Below are positions 15,416 to 25,495 of a DNA stretch of 45,407 nt, piece by piece. The translations under genes and the position numbers were made by a program. Each line of letters starts with the position of its first letter. Positions within the stretch are counted from its first letter, which is position 1. The stretch covers positions 1-45,407 of the forward strand of contig JAICXC010000032.1 in assembly GCA_025980665.1 (NCBI GenBank), in the 5' to 3' direction. The stretch is from Bryobacteraceae bacterium (GTDB lineage Bacteria; Acidobacteriota; Terriglobia; Bryobacterales; Bryobacteraceae). A model generated the notes under the pieces. It was given only the letters and a program-made list of their open reading frames with translations, searched no databases and was not told the DNA's origin.

Positions 15416-16228
15416 GTGAGGGCCACGAACTCTCTCGAACGGGCCTTGGTCCTGCTCAAGGTTATCGAGCAAACGCCGGGTGGATTAAGAAACGCGGACA
15501 TCAGCCGGCAACTGAAGATTCCCAAGAGCAGTTGCACCTACATTGTCAACCGGCTCGAGCGCGAAGGCTACTTGATCCAGGACCCGGTTTCCAAGCGATA
15601 CAAGATCGGTTTGACGCCGATCGCGCTGGCGCACGGCGCACTACGTGAAGTCGGGATCCGAACTGTGGCGGAACCGGCGCTCTACAAGCTAACCAGCCAG
15701 ACAGGGCTGTCTGCGGGCATAGGTATTTTGCAAAGAGGGCGAGTCCTGTTGGTTGATCGCGTCGAAGGGCCGCGGTTTGTCGACAGGGCGATAGAGGCGG
15801 CCGCTGGGCGGGCATCCTACCAGGTACGGGCGCAACGGGATATCGGGCGAGTATTGCCGGCGCACGCCACCGCCCTCGGGAAAGTCCTCTTGGCTTTCTT
15901 GCCAAGGCAGCAGGTGATGGATCTGCTCGCCAAGTATGGCCTTGCGAATGCCGCGACGACGATTCTTTCCAAAAGGCGGTTGCTGGGCGAGTTGGATCTA
16001 GTGCGAATGCAACGATACGCAATCGCGGATGGGGAAGTTTACTCGGACCTGCGGGCGCTGAGTGTTCCCATCTTCGACGCCGACGGCGAAGCGCGGGCCG
16101 CCGTGTCCGTTAATGGAAACCCCAACGAATCTGTATGGGATGACTTGGCGAAGCTCGTTAGAACCGTTGAGGAAGCCGCCCGTGATATCTCCCGCCGAGC
16201 GAGGATTTTGGCGCAAGTCGCAGAGTAA
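15416..16228 (+). CDS. IclR-family transcriptional regulator
   Basis: With the GTG at 15416 the protein has 270 residues and begins at the usual family position (RATNSLERALVLLKVIEQTP). The N-terminal winged helix-turn-helix covers about residues 5-65 (LRNADISRQLKIPKSSCTYI, VNRLEREGYLIQDP). The C-terminal effector domain covers about 80-255: ELTxxTGLSAGIGILQRG-like strands, RVLPAHATALGKVLLAF, then YAIADGEVYSDLRALSVPIF and GEARAAVSVNG. IclR proteins bind small carbon compounds and regulate catabolic genes. It is divergent from the DUF6152/secreted-protein pair with a palindrome in the gap, so those are the likely targets along with itself. Alternative starts at 15398 or 15386 would add 6-10 residues. 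Confidence 0.9.
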   Translation: MRATNSLERALVLLKVIEQTPGGLRNADISRQLKIPKSSCTYIVNRLEREGYLIQDPVSKRYKIGLTPIALAHGALREVGIRTVAEPALYKLTSQTGLSAGIGILQRGRVLLVDRVEGPRFVDRAIEAAAGRASYQVRAQRDIGRVLPAHATALGKVLLAFLPRQQVMDLLAKYGLANAATTILSKRRLLGELDLVRMQRYAIADGEVYSDLRALSVPIFDADGEARAAVSVNGNPNESVWDDLAKLVRTVEEAARDISRRARILAQVAE

Positions 16229-16427
16229 CACAGTCTGCCAAAAATGACGCCCCGCGGTCAATCTGTGGCCGAATGTTTGCAGGTAAATTGAGCTCATTAT
16301 TGGGTATCGCGTTAAAGCGACATGCTGGCGGTGCGAAGAAACGGCGAAGACATCCTGGCAATTAACGTGCTTTAGCCATGTGTGGCAGCGGATAACCCCA
16401 ACTGCCGTCGTACCCGAGGAGCAGAAA

Positions 16428-16592
16428 ATGCGTGGCTGGATGATACTTTTTGCACTGATGGCTGTTGCTGCGGCGGGCATGAGCTTAAGCGATACTCCCA
16501 CGGTGGCATCTGCCAAAGGAGCTAGCGTCCTATTCGGTGCCCTTTTTGTGCTCAGTTTGGTGGCCCAGGCGATACGAGGCCGGGCCGAGTGA
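16428..16592 (+). CDS. Small two-helix membrane protein coupled to glucan synthase
   Basis: ATG 16428 follows CCCGAGGAGCAGAAA, a good ribosome-binding site, and gives 54 residues: MRGWMILFALMAVAAAGMSL, a short Ala/Lys loop and a second helix (VLFGALFVLSLVAQAI) ending in RGRAE. The layout is like DUF1328-type small membrane proteins, but the match is loose. Its stop overlaps the GTG start of the cyclic glucan synthase gene (GTGA), so the two are translationally coupled. It might help membrane insertion or regulation of the synthase; no function is known. The 200 bp upstream, from the end of iclR, hold no other convincing gene. Confidence 0.55.
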   Translation: MRGWMILFALMAVAAAGMSLSDTPTVASAKGASVLFGALFVLSLVAQAIRGRAE

Positions 16593-19500
16593 TTTGGGGA
16601 CTCCATCGCCCTTTCAGAAAGAAAACATCGAATCGAACTGTCCTGGCCTTCTTCCCCGCCGAGGAAGATCAGACTGCCGAAATTCGCCGCGTGGCGCACG
16701 CCGCGGGAGTTCGCCGTGTGCGGCTGGTGCGGGGACCGAATGACTCGGGGCCCGACGTCCAGCCGCATGCCGGACTTGTTCTCGAAGGCGAACGCCTGTT
16801 ACTGGCGGAGGTCCCGCCGGAACAATCGCTGTCACTCGTTCAAGCCTTACGGCAAGTAGGCCACACCGGCGTTTTTGTCCTGCCTGAACAGGTCTTCCTA
16901 GAAAGCCCTGTCCCGCCGTGCTCCAATGACGCCGCCCCCGACGACGCCGCCTCCGCGAGTTCCTTCCTCAGTTTGCGCGAGAGCCAGCGGCTTATCGAGT
17001 CTGCACATACCGACCTCAGTGAAGCACTGGGGCTCGGACATACTCCGGCTCCGGCGGCTGCCTGGTTCTTGGACAACCAGTATCTGATTCGGTCTCATCT
17101 GCGTGAGATCCGTACGAATCTTCCACGCGAATATCGCAGAATGCTATCGGACTCGGGCCCCGCCTCCACACGGCCGCGAGCGTACCGCCTCGCGCAGGAT
17201 TTGATCCGGCATAGCCTGGGGTCCTTGGATGAGTCCAGGATTATCGCCCACCTTCGGGAGGCTCAAACCAAAGAGCCCTTGCGCATCGCCGAGCTGTGGT
17301 CCTTTCCGTTGTTCCTACGCATGGCGATCATCGAGCACCTGGCGGCCTTGGCGACGAGCGTAGCAGGGTCACAGCGGTGCCGTGAAGCAGCTCAGTTGTG
17401 GGCCGACCGTCTAACTGCCGCGTCCCGCCGCGGAAACGACGAATTCAATCGGATGCTGGCCAGGATGGAATCCGAGGGATACGTTCGCGCCCATCACTTT
17501 TTGATGGTGCTTGCCGAACAGCTTCAGGGTGAAGAAAACAGTTTCGCCAGCGTACAGCATTGGATTGAAGAACGTCTCCAACAGCCACTCACGGAGGTGG
17601 TTCGCGCCGAGCATGCGCGCGAAGCAGCGGAAAGCGTGGCAACGGCGCAGGCTTTCGGCAGCCTTCGCCTGCTCTCTCACCTTGATTTCACTACCATCTT
17701 CGAGGCGGTGAGCCTGGTGGAAGCTGAGCTGCGGCGCGATCCGGCTGGCATTTACTCCCACAGCGACTTCGCCACCCGCGATCGTTGCCGCCGGATCGTG
17801 GAACAGACTGCACGCAACAGTGGAAAAGAAGAAATCGAGATCGCTCTCCTGGCTATCTCCATTGCCAATGGCGCGGAAGATCCATCTTGCCGGCATGTGA
17901 CGCACTATTTACTGGCCGAGGGCATCTCGCAGTTGGAGCAAAGCGCCAACGCCCACCCCCGCCTTCAGACTCGCTTCCATCGCTCGGTTCGCCGGCATGC
18001 GACCGGAGTTTACCTTAGCGGCATAACCGCGCTGACGGTTTGTTTTGCGGCCATGACCATGGCTTTCGCGGGCGAAGTTGGAATCGTTCAGCATTGGACT
18101 TTGGCGGTGCTGGCTGTACTCGCCCTGTTCCCGCTCAGTGAGCTGTCTATTCAAATCGTGAACGCTCTTGTGATTTCGCTGTTTCCCCCAGCCATCCTTC
18201 CCAAGATGAACTATAAAGAGGGGATTCCATCGGACCGCGCCACGTTGGTTGTCGTTCCCATGATGCTTTCAAACGAGGCCGTGGTCCAGGGCGAGATCCG
18301 CAAACTCGAAGTACGCTTTCTGGCGAATCCCGAGGCGAATCTCTCCTATGCGTTGTTCTCGGATTTCACCGACGCCCTGGAAGTATCCGCGCCAGGAGAT
18401 GCCGCTCTGCTCAAGACTGCGCGAGATGGCATCGCCAGTCTGAACGCTCGCTATCCGGGCGACCGGTTTCTACTGTTTCATCGGCCACGCATTTGGTCCG
18501 AAACCCAGCAGTCCTGGATTGGCCGGGAGCGTAAACGCGGCAAGATCGAAGACCTCAACGATTTTTTGGCCGGGCAGCAGACTCTGGATATTCTTCAGCT
18601 GGGGCGCCTTCCCGGACAGATCCGCTATGTGATCACGCTGGACGCAGACACCCAATTGCCGCCAGCAACCGCGCGCCGCATGGTCGAGACTATTTCTCAT
18701 CCGCTGAATGAAGTCTCTTTGGATCCCGAAACACGCGTGAGACAGAAAGGGTATTCCATTATCCAGCCGCGCGTGAGCGTCTCTCTACCCGGGGCAACGG
18801 CGACGCGATTTACCCAAATCATGTCGGATGCCGCCGGCACGGATCCGTATTGCCGCGCCGTATCCGACGTCCAGCAAGATCTGTTCGGCGAAGGCATCTT
18901 TCACGGCAAAGCCATCTACGATGTGCAGGCGTTCCGGACTGTGTTTGCGAACCGCTTCCCGGCGGAAACTCTGCTCAGTCACGATTTGATCGAGGGCGCC
19001 TACGCCGGGGTCGCCATGGCCACGGACATAGAGCTTCTGGAAAATGTTCCGCTCGATTATTCGAGCTTCGTCAGGCGTCAGCACCGTTGGATTCGCGGGG
19101 ATTGGCAGATCGCGCCATGGATTTTCGGAAAGGTACCTGCTCCCGGCGGGCCTGAGCGCAATCCTTTAAGGATCATTCACCGCTGGAGGATTTTGGATAA
19201 TCTCCGGCGCAGCCTGGTTCCGGTTGCATCATTGCTACTTTTGCTGGTTGGGTGGCTGATTTCGCGGGTGCCCGGAATCTCGAGCCTGGTGGTCGCCTTG
19301 GCAGTGGCGATACCCGCCTTCGCGCCCTTGCTCGATCGTTGGGCGCGCCAACTGCACGGTACGGTTAGCGGATGGAGAGGCGCCGCGGATGAGCTTTTGC
19401 GGGCAAGCTTGATGGTCGCGTTTCTGCCGCACCAAGCTTGGATTTCAGCGGATGCGATCGTTCGCGCCTGGTATCGAAGCCACGTCAGCGGCCGCCATAT

Positions 19501-22500
19501 GCTGGAGTGGCAGACTGCCGAAGCCGCCGAAGCGCACGCGCACCACCATAGCAGCACCACCCAAAACCAAATGCTGGCGGTGTCAGGAGCGTCTTTAATA
19601 TTGACGTTAGCGCTCCTGGCGCGGGGAACATTCGCTCCCTCCGCCGGATTCCTAGTGTTGTGGGCGGTATCGCCGTTGGTATTGAGGTGGTTCAGTCAGC
19701 CCCCCCGGGCCCCCGCGGCACAGCAAATCTCCGCCCGGCAAGTCGCCTATCTGCGCGGTCAGGCACGCCGTACCTGGCGCTATTTCGACGACCTCGTGGG
19801 TCCGGATTCGAACTGGTTGCCCCCCGATAATTCCCAGCTTGCGCTGCGGGTGGAGGTGGCGAACCGCACATCGCCGACCAATATCGGAATGTGGCTAACC
19901 GCGGCCCTGGCTGCCCGCGATTTCGGATATCTGACAGCCGACGAGCTATATCGCCGTTGCGCCGCGACGCTCGCCACCATCGAACAGCTCGAGCGATATG
20001 AGGGACATCTTCTCAATTGGTACAACACCACAACGCGCGAACCACTTTCGCCCAAATATGTGTCTTCGGTCGATAGCGGCAACCTGCTTGCCAGCTTGTG
20101 GGTCCTCGAACAGGGCTGCAAGGAGGCCGTTCGGGCGCCGCTTGTGGGAACCGAAAGTCTCCGTGCACTGGCCGATACCGCGGCAATCCTGGCGCAAGTA
20201 AGCGGCGAGGATCCTTCCCTTTCGGTACCCTTGCGCGCCGTGCGCCGCCTGCTTCGCGGAGACCTGGCGCAGCACGAATTCATCGCGCGGCTACGCATGA
20301 CAGCTCTGGCCGCTGCACAACTCCAGGAAGTCCGGCAATGGCAGACCGCACCCGCGGACGAGCCCGCCTATTGGGCGTCTTCACTGGCGCGGGAGGCGGC
20401 CTCCTGGTCGGCCACCGTCAACCGATATCTGTTGTGGATGGAAACGCTTTCACGGCCTCCCAATTCCTTTCTCCATTCGTTGAGTGAAGAGCTGGTGGAT
20501 TTAAGGCGTCAGGCGGTGGAGGACATTCCGTCTTTGCACGCGCTCGCCGAAATCGGGTCGGCGCCCACGGAAACTATCCTCATGCGGCGCGGTGTTCCGG
20601 GTCTGCGGCCGGAAGCAGCGGCGTGGCTGGATCAAGTGGATCACGAATACAGGGATGCGAGAAAACAAGCCGCGGAAACACTCCAGCAGTTCGAGGTACT
20701 CGCCGCAGGAGTGAGCAGACTGGCCCAAGGGATCAACATGCGGTTCTTGTACGACGAGCGCCGCCGTCTGTTTGCCGTCGGATACGTGGTCGGCGGGCCG
20801 CTGGAGTTCACCAGTCACTACGATTTGCTTGCAAGCGAGAGCCGACTGGCCAGTCTGGTGGCGATCGCCAAGAACGATGTCCCTGTGGAGCATTGGTTCA
20901 CGCTTCGAAGGCCGCGCGGGGCAGGCGCGCACTGGGAAACGCTTCTTTCATGGAGCGGAACCATGTTCGAGTATCTGATGCCTCTCTTGTTCATGCGCAC
21001 GTATCAAAGCTCCCTGCTCGATCAAGCATGCCGCAATGCCGTCGCCAGGCAGATCGATTACGGGCACGAAAAGGAAGTTCCCTGGGGGATATCGGAAGCG
21101 GCCTATAGCGCGCTGGATGCCCATCAGATCTATCAATACAGGGCTTTCGGGGTACCCGATCTGGCCATCCAACCGGACGTGGATGAGGACCCGGTGGTAG
21201 CGCCGTACGCTTCAGTACTCGCGCTCATGATCGATCCACAGAGTGCCATTCCCAACCTCCAGCAGCTCGATAAGCTGGGCCTGGATGGCCCGATGGGCTT
21301 CTACGAGTCGATTGATTTTTCACGGGAGTCAAAGAGAGATGGGACACCGGGGGTGGTCATCTACGCCTATATGGCGCACCACCAGGGAATGAGCCTGGTG
21401 GCCATCGGTAACGTGCTGCATCATGGCGCGATGCAGCGGAGGTTCCATGCGGATCCCCGCATTCGCGCCGTGGAGTCGCTTCTGTTTGAGCGGATCCCCA
21501 TCACCAAGCCGATTCGCGGAGAAGCGCACACCAAACTTGCAGTAGCGCACCTCACCGTCGGAGAAGACGCGGGCGATGTTACGTTCAGCAAGGAAACGCC
21601 CGTCCCCAGAATCCACCTCTACGGGAACGGCAGATACGCGTTGATGGTTTCAAACTCTGGCGCGGGCTATAGCCGCTGGAACCAGTTCGACATCACGCGC
21701 TGGCGTTCGGACACCACGCTCGATGAATGGGGAACTTATCTATACCTTCGCGACGTACGAACGGGCACGGCCTGGTCGGCAACCCCCCAGCCGTTAAACG
21801 GAACATTGGGAAAAAGTTCGGTAACGTTTTCAGAGGATCGAGTTGACTTTTCGCGCACCGTGCTAGGCATCGAAACGGTCATGAGCGTCACCGTGTCACC
21901 GGAAGACGATGTCGAACTGCGCAGGCTGACCATCGTAAATCGCAGCGTTCGTTCGCGGCTGGTCGAGATCACCAGCTACATGGAATTGGCTCTGGCGCCA
22001 GAGGCCGCCGATTCCGCTCATCCGGCCTTTAGCAAGATGTTCGTGGAAACGACCCAGGAGGATGATGTTCTTCTCGCGCGCCGCCGGCCGCGCTCACCGG
22101 AGGATCCTCCAATTTGGGTTGCGCACATGCTAGTGGGCGCGAGCGGAATGCTCAAGCATGAAACCGATCGAGCTGAGTTTCTGGGTCGGGGGAACACGGT
22201 TCACGCTCCGGCCGCACTGGGGCGCGACCTGACTGGATCCGAGGGCGCCGTGCTCGATCCCGTCTTCGGGATTCGCTGCCGCGAGACTCTGGATCCTCGT
22301 GAGCGGCAGGAACTCGTCTTTCTAACGATGGCTGCGGACTCACGAGAGGCGCTCCTGGCCTTGGTGGCGAAGTATCGTCGCAAGGAATCGGTTACGCGGG
22401 CGTTCGAATTGGCATGGACCCACGCGCAGCTTCAGTTCCGATTCCTGCAAATCGGGTCCACTGCCGCTCAAGGCTATCAGGAATTGGCGGGCTATCTGCT

Positions 22501-25483
22501 TTATCCGAATGCGCGGATGCGTCCATCCCCTGGACGTTTGGGGCTGAATCGCCTGGGACAATCCTCACTCTGGACGTACAGTATTTCGGGCGATCTGCCT
22601 ATCGTAACGGTGACGATTGCGGATTCCTTTAATCTCAGTCTGATTCGGGAACTGCTTCTGGCACACACTTACTGGCGCGTGCGGGGCTTCCACGCCGATC
22701 TCGTAATCTTGAATCAGGAACCGGCAAGTTACGATCGCCCGTTGCATTTCCAGCTGCAGCGGCAGATTGATGCCTACGCCCGCGAGGCCAGCGGGAATCG
22801 CGCCGGCGGCGTCTATCTGCTGGACTGGCATTTGGTTGCCGAGGATCATCGAAACTTGCTGTTGGCCGCTTCTCATGCCGTGCTGAGCGGCAACCGCGGG
22901 TCCTTGCAGCGTCAGCTCTCGGGCACCGAAACGCTTTCGCCAGTCAGGCCTTTTGTGCCTTTGGCGGCCCAGACAGAGGATCCCTCTTCGCAACTGCCGT
23001 TCCTCGAACTTCCGTACTTCAACGGATTGGGTGGCTTCACGGCCGACGGACGCGAGTACGCCATCTATCTGGCTCCCGACACCATGACTCCGGCGCCTTG
23101 GATTAACGTCATGGCAAATCCGGGTTTCGGCACACTGGTGAGCGAAACGGGATTGGGGTTTACCTGGTGCGGGAACAGTCAGCAGAATCGTCTGACTCCG
23201 TGGACTAACGATCCTGTCAGCAATCTGCCGCCCGAGGCCGTGTACATCCGCGATGACCAATCCGGGGCGCGTTGGACGCCCACCGCGGCACCCATCCGCG
23301 AACACGATGCATATCGTGCCCGGCACGGCCAGGGTTACACCGTCTTCGAACATAACAGCCACGCAATTGCCCAGGAGATGACTGTATTCGTCCCGGTTAC
23401 CCAGACTGGCGGCGGCGACCCCGTGAAGATTTGCCGCTTACGCCTGCACAATGAATCGACGCGTCGCAGACAGCTCAGCGTAACTTACTCCGCGGAGTGG
23501 ACTTTGGGAGCGACTCGGGAAGACCAACAGCTCCACGTGCAAACGGCGTTCGATCAGGAATCCGGGGCATTGCTGGCCCGGCAAAGCTGGCACGAAAGTT
23601 ATGCGACTTCCGTAGCGTTCGCGGCCGCGACTCCTCGAGCCTCGTCTTACTCCGGCGATCGCACGCAATTCCTGGGTCGAAACCGTTCCCGGGCAAATCC
23701 TGCGGCGCTCGATTACGTAACCCTTGATAACCGCTGCGGCGCCGGCATGGACCCAGTCGCGGCTCTGCAGGTCCCGGTGGTCATTGAGGCGGGCCAGACG
23801 GTCGAGATCATATTCTTGCTGGGCGAGCACACTAGCGTCGACGGAGTCCGCGATTTGGTGCGCCGCTATTCGTCAACCGAGAACGTGGAGCGAGCTTTCG
23901 CGGCGACTAGGGCGTGGTGGGACGACAGGCTCGGATCGATTCAGGTGCGAACGCCGTATCTCTCAACCGATTTTCTAATGAATCGCTGGCTCTTATACCA
24001 GAGCTTGAGCTGCCGCTTTTGGGCACGATCCGCGCTGTACCAGTCCGGCGGAGCCTTTGGTTTCCGCGATCAGTTGCAGGACACGATGGCGTACCTATAT
24101 TCGGCTCCTGAACTGGCGCATGCGCACATCCTCACTGCAGCATCGCGCCAATTTACCGAGGGCGATGTGCAGCACTGGTGGCATCCTGGATCGGACCTTG
24201 GTGTCAGGACTCGCTGTTCGGATGATTTGTTATGGCTCCCCTATGCGGTTGCACGCTATATCGAGATTACCGGGAACGATTCAATCTTGGACCAGCAAGT
24301 GCCATTTCTCGAAGGCCCCGTACTCGATGCACACGAACAAGAGCACATGTCGGCTCCCGGGGTCTCCGCAAGCGGCGCTCCGCTTTGGGAGCATTGCATA
24401 CGCGCCATCGAACATGGCTGGCGGCTTGGATCGCATGGGATCCCGCTGATCGGCAGCGGCGACTGGAACGACGGGTTGAATCGCGTGGGCGCGGAAGGCC
24501 GGGGAGAGAGTGTATGGCTGGGATGGTTCTTCATGACCGTCTTACGCTCTTGCGCGGTGCTGGCCGACAAACGCGACCCCGAACGCGCTTCGCTCTGGCG
24601 GAAACGTGCGGATGAACTGGCGAGCGCGATTGAGCACTCCTGCTGGGACGGCGAATGGTATTTGCGCGCGTTTTTCGACGACGGATCTCCCTTGGGCTCG
24701 CATAACAACCAGGAACTCCGCATCGATTCACTTCCGCAGTCCTGGTCGGTAATCTCCGGATCGGCCGATCCCGCGCGTTCGTTGCAGGCCATGCGGGAAG
24801 CTACCCGCCAGCTCGTTCCTCAAGACGACCAACTCGTGCTCCTGTTTACTCCGCCCTTCGACCATTCCCAGCCGCATCCCGGGTACATTATGGGCTACCC
24901 TCCAGGCGTGCGCGAGAACGGAGGACAGTACACTCATGGTTCGCTGTGGCTTGCTATGGCGTGGGCCCGCCTAGGTAATGGAGAAGCCGCGGTTAATCTG
25001 CTGCAGATGATGAATCCGATCGAGCGCACCCGCGATCTGAAGAGTGCCGCGCGTTACGGAGGCGAACCTTACGCCGTTGCAGCCGATGTCTCGTTCGCTC
25101 CGGGAAGGACGGGTCGCGCGGGATGGACCTGGTATACCGGATCGGCCTCGTGGATGTATCGTATCTGGCTGGAAGAGGTTCTCGGATTTCGTTTGCGCGG
25201 AGATCAGTTACGAATCTGTCCTGCGATTCCCGAGGACTGGCCAGGATTCGAGCTAGTGTATAAGTATCGGTCCACAACCTACGAGATTACGGTGAAACGC
25301 GAAAAAGGTCCGGCTCCGCGAATGGATTTGGATGGCCGCCCGGTTGAAAGTTCGACCATCCGTTTAACGGACGATGGCGTCAGGCACCGCGTCACCGTTC
25401 GCCTGTCGCCTGAAGGAGCAGGCCAGCCCGCCCAGCAAGTCACCGAACAGCGCTCTGAGCCTCGCTTGGTCTCACAGCACTAG
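16589..25483 (+). CDS. ndvB: Cyclic beta-1,2-glucan synthase (GT84 + GH94)
   Basis: A giant inner-membrane protein of 2964 residues, in the size range of NdvB/ChvB. N-terminal part: WFLDNQYLIRSHLREIRTNL at about 155. Membrane helices at about 472-535. Glycosyltransferase core with TLDADTQLP (Asp685, Asp687), FGEGIFHGKAIYDV, LLSHDLIEGAYAG and a QHRWIRGDW motif near 830, as in processive beta-glucan synthases; further helices at about 870-930 and 1010-1050. Glycoamylase-like domain from about 1090 (RTSPTNIGMWLTAALAARDF; YMAHHQGMSL near 1594). Two GH94 beta-supersandwich segments start near 1675 and 2146, followed by the GH94 catalytic barrel with SGDWNDGLNRVG (Asp2625/Asp2628). It polymerises UDP-glucose, controls chain length by phosphorolysis and cyclises the product for the periplasm. 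Start GTG chosen from overlap with the small upstream gene. Confidence 0.93.
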   Translation: MIWGLHRPFRKKTSNRTVLAFFPAEEDQTAEIRRVAHAAGVRRVRLVRGPNDSGPDVQPHAGLVLEGERLLLAEVPPEQSLSLVQALRQVGHTGVFVLPEQVFLESPVPPCSNDAAPDDAASASSFLSLRESQRLIESAHTDLSEALGLGHTPAPAAAWFLDNQYLIRSHLREIRTNLPREYRRMLSDSGPASTRPRAYRLAQDLIRHSLGSLDESRIIAHLREAQTKEPLRIAELWSFPLFLRMAIIEHLAALATSVAGSQRCREAAQLWADRLTAASRRGNDEFNRMLARMESEGYVRAHHFLMVLAEQLQGEENSFASVQHWIEERLQQPLTEVVRAEHAREAAESVATAQAFGSLRLLSHLDFTTIFEAVSLVEAELRRDPAGIYSHSDFATRDRCRRIVEQTARNSGKEEIEIALLAISIANGAEDPSCRHVTHYLLAEGISQLEQSANAHPRLQTRFHRSVRRHATGVYLSGITALTVCFAAMTMAFAGEVGIVQHWTLAVLAVLALFPLSELSIQIVNALVISLFPPAILPKMNYKEGIPSDRATLVVVPMMLSNEAVVQGEIRKLEVRFLANPEANLSYALFSDFTDALEVSAPGDAALLKTARDGIASLNARYPGDRFLLFHRPRIWSETQQSWIGRERKRGKIEDLNDFLAGQQTLDILQLGRLPGQIRYVITLDADTQLPPATARRMVETISHPLNEVSLDPETRVRQKGYSIIQPRVSVSLPGATATRFTQIMSDAAGTDPYCRAVSDVQQDLFGEGIFHGKAIYDVQAFRTVFANRFPAETLLSHDLIEGAYAGVAMATDIELLENVPLDYSSFVRRQHRWIRGDWQIAPWIFGKVPAPGGPERNPLRIIHRWRILDNLRRSLVPVASLLLLLVGWLISRVPGISSLVVALAVAIPAFAPLLDRWARQLHGTVSGWRGAADELLRASLMVAFLPHQAWISADAIVRAWYRSHVSGRHMLEWQTAEAAEAHAHHHSSTTQNQMLAVSGASLILTLALLARGTFAPSAGFLVLWAVSPLVLRWFSQPPRAPAAQQISARQVAYLRGQARRTWRYFDDLVGPDSNWLPPDNSQLALRVEVANRTSPTNIGMWLTAALAARDFGYLTADELYRRCAATLATIEQLERYEGHLLNWYNTTTREPLSPKYVSSVDSGNLLASLWVLEQGCKEAVRAPLVGTESLRALADTAAILAQVSGEDPSLSVPLRAVRRLLRGDLAQHEFIARLRMTALAAAQLQEVRQWQTAPADEPAYWASSLAREAASWSATVNRYLLWMETLSRPPNSFLHSLSEELVDLRRQAVEDIPSLHALAEIGSAPTETILMRRGVPGLRPEAAAWLDQVDHEYRDARKQAAETLQQFEVLAAGVSRLAQGINMRFLYDERRRLFAVGYVVGGPLEFTSHYDLLASESRLASLVAIAKNDVPVEHWFTLRRPRGAGAHWETLLSWSGTMFEYLMPLLFMRTYQSSLLDQACRNAVARQIDYGHEKEVPWGISEAAYSALDAHQIYQYRAFGVPDLAIQPDVDEDPVVAPYASVLALMIDPQSAIPNLQQLDKLGLDGPMGFYESIDFSRESKRDGTPGVVIYAYMAHHQGMSLVAIGNVLHHGAMQRRFHADPRIRAVESLLFERIPITKPIRGEAHTKLAVAHLTVGEDAGDVTFSKETPVPRIHLYGNGRYALMVSNSGAGYSRWNQFDITRWRSDTTLDEWGTYLYLRDVRTGTAWSATPQPLNGTLGKSSVTFSEDRVDFSRTVLGIETVMSVTVSPEDDVELRRLTIVNRSVRSRLVEITSYMELALAPEAADSAHPAFSKMFVETTQEDDVLLARRRPRSPEDPPIWVAHMLVGASGMLKHETDRAEFLGRGNTVHAPAALGRDLTGSEGAVLDPVFGIRCRETLDPRERQELVFLTMAADSREALLALVAKYRRKESVTRAFELAWTHAQLQFRFLQIGSTAAQGYQELAGYLLYPNARMRPSPGRLGLNRLGQSSLWTYSISGDLPIVTVTIADSFNLSLIRELLLAHTYWRVRGFHADLVILNQEPASYDRPLHFQLQRQIDAYAREASGNRAGGVYLLDWHLVAEDHRNLLLAASHAVLSGNRGSLQRQLSGTETLSPVRPFVPLAAQTEDPSSQLPFLELPYFNGLGGFTADGREYAIYLAPDTMTPAPWINVMANPGFGTLVSETGLGFTWCGNSQQNRLTPWTNDPVSNLPPEAVYIRDDQSGARWTPTAAPIREHDAYRARHGQGYTVFEHNSHAIAQEMTVFVPVTQTGGGDPVKICRLRLHNESTRRRQLSVTYSAEWTLGATREDQQLHVQTAFDQESGALLARQSWHESYATSVAFAAATPRASSYSGDRTQFLGRNRSRANPAALDYVTLDNRCGAGMDPVAALQVPVVIEAGQTVEIIFLLGEHTSVDGVRDLVRRYSSTENVERAFAATRAWWDDRLGSIQVRTPYLSTDFLMNRWLLYQSLSCRFWARSALYQSGGAFGFRDQLQDTMAYLYSAPELAHAHILTAASRQFTEGDVQHWWHPGSDLGVRTRCSDDLLWLPYAVARYIEITGNDSILDQQVPFLEGPVLDAHEQEHMSAPGVSASGAPLWEHCIRAIEHGWRLGSHGIPLIGSGDWNDGLNRVGAEGRGESVWLGWFFMTVLRSCAVLADKRDPERASLWRKRADELASAIEHSCWDGEWYLRAFFDDGSPLGSHNNQELRIDSLPQSWSVISGSADPARSLQAMREATRQLVPQDDQLVLLFTPPFDHSQPHPGYIMGYPPGVRENGGQYTHGSLWLAMAWARLGNGEAAVNLLQMMNPIERTRDLKSAARYGGEPYAVAADVSFAPGRTGRAGWTWYTGSASWMYRIWLEEVLGFRLRGDQLRICPAIPEDWPGFELVYKYRSTTYEITVKREKGPAPRMDLDGRPVESSTIRLTDDGVRHRVTVRLSPEGAGQPAQQVTEQRSEPRLVSQH

Positions 25484-25495
25484 TTTCGGACCGGA

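Noticed and set aside
16273-16365. 30-codon basic frame between iclR and the small membrane protein
   Set aside because: Too short, no ribosome site, low complexity at its end, and no resemblance to any family I know.
19800-19820. GGATTCGAACTGG resembling the T-loop of a minus-strand tRNA
   Set aside because: It lies in the coding sequence of the glucan synthase and no acceptor stem or anticodon arm can be formed around it.
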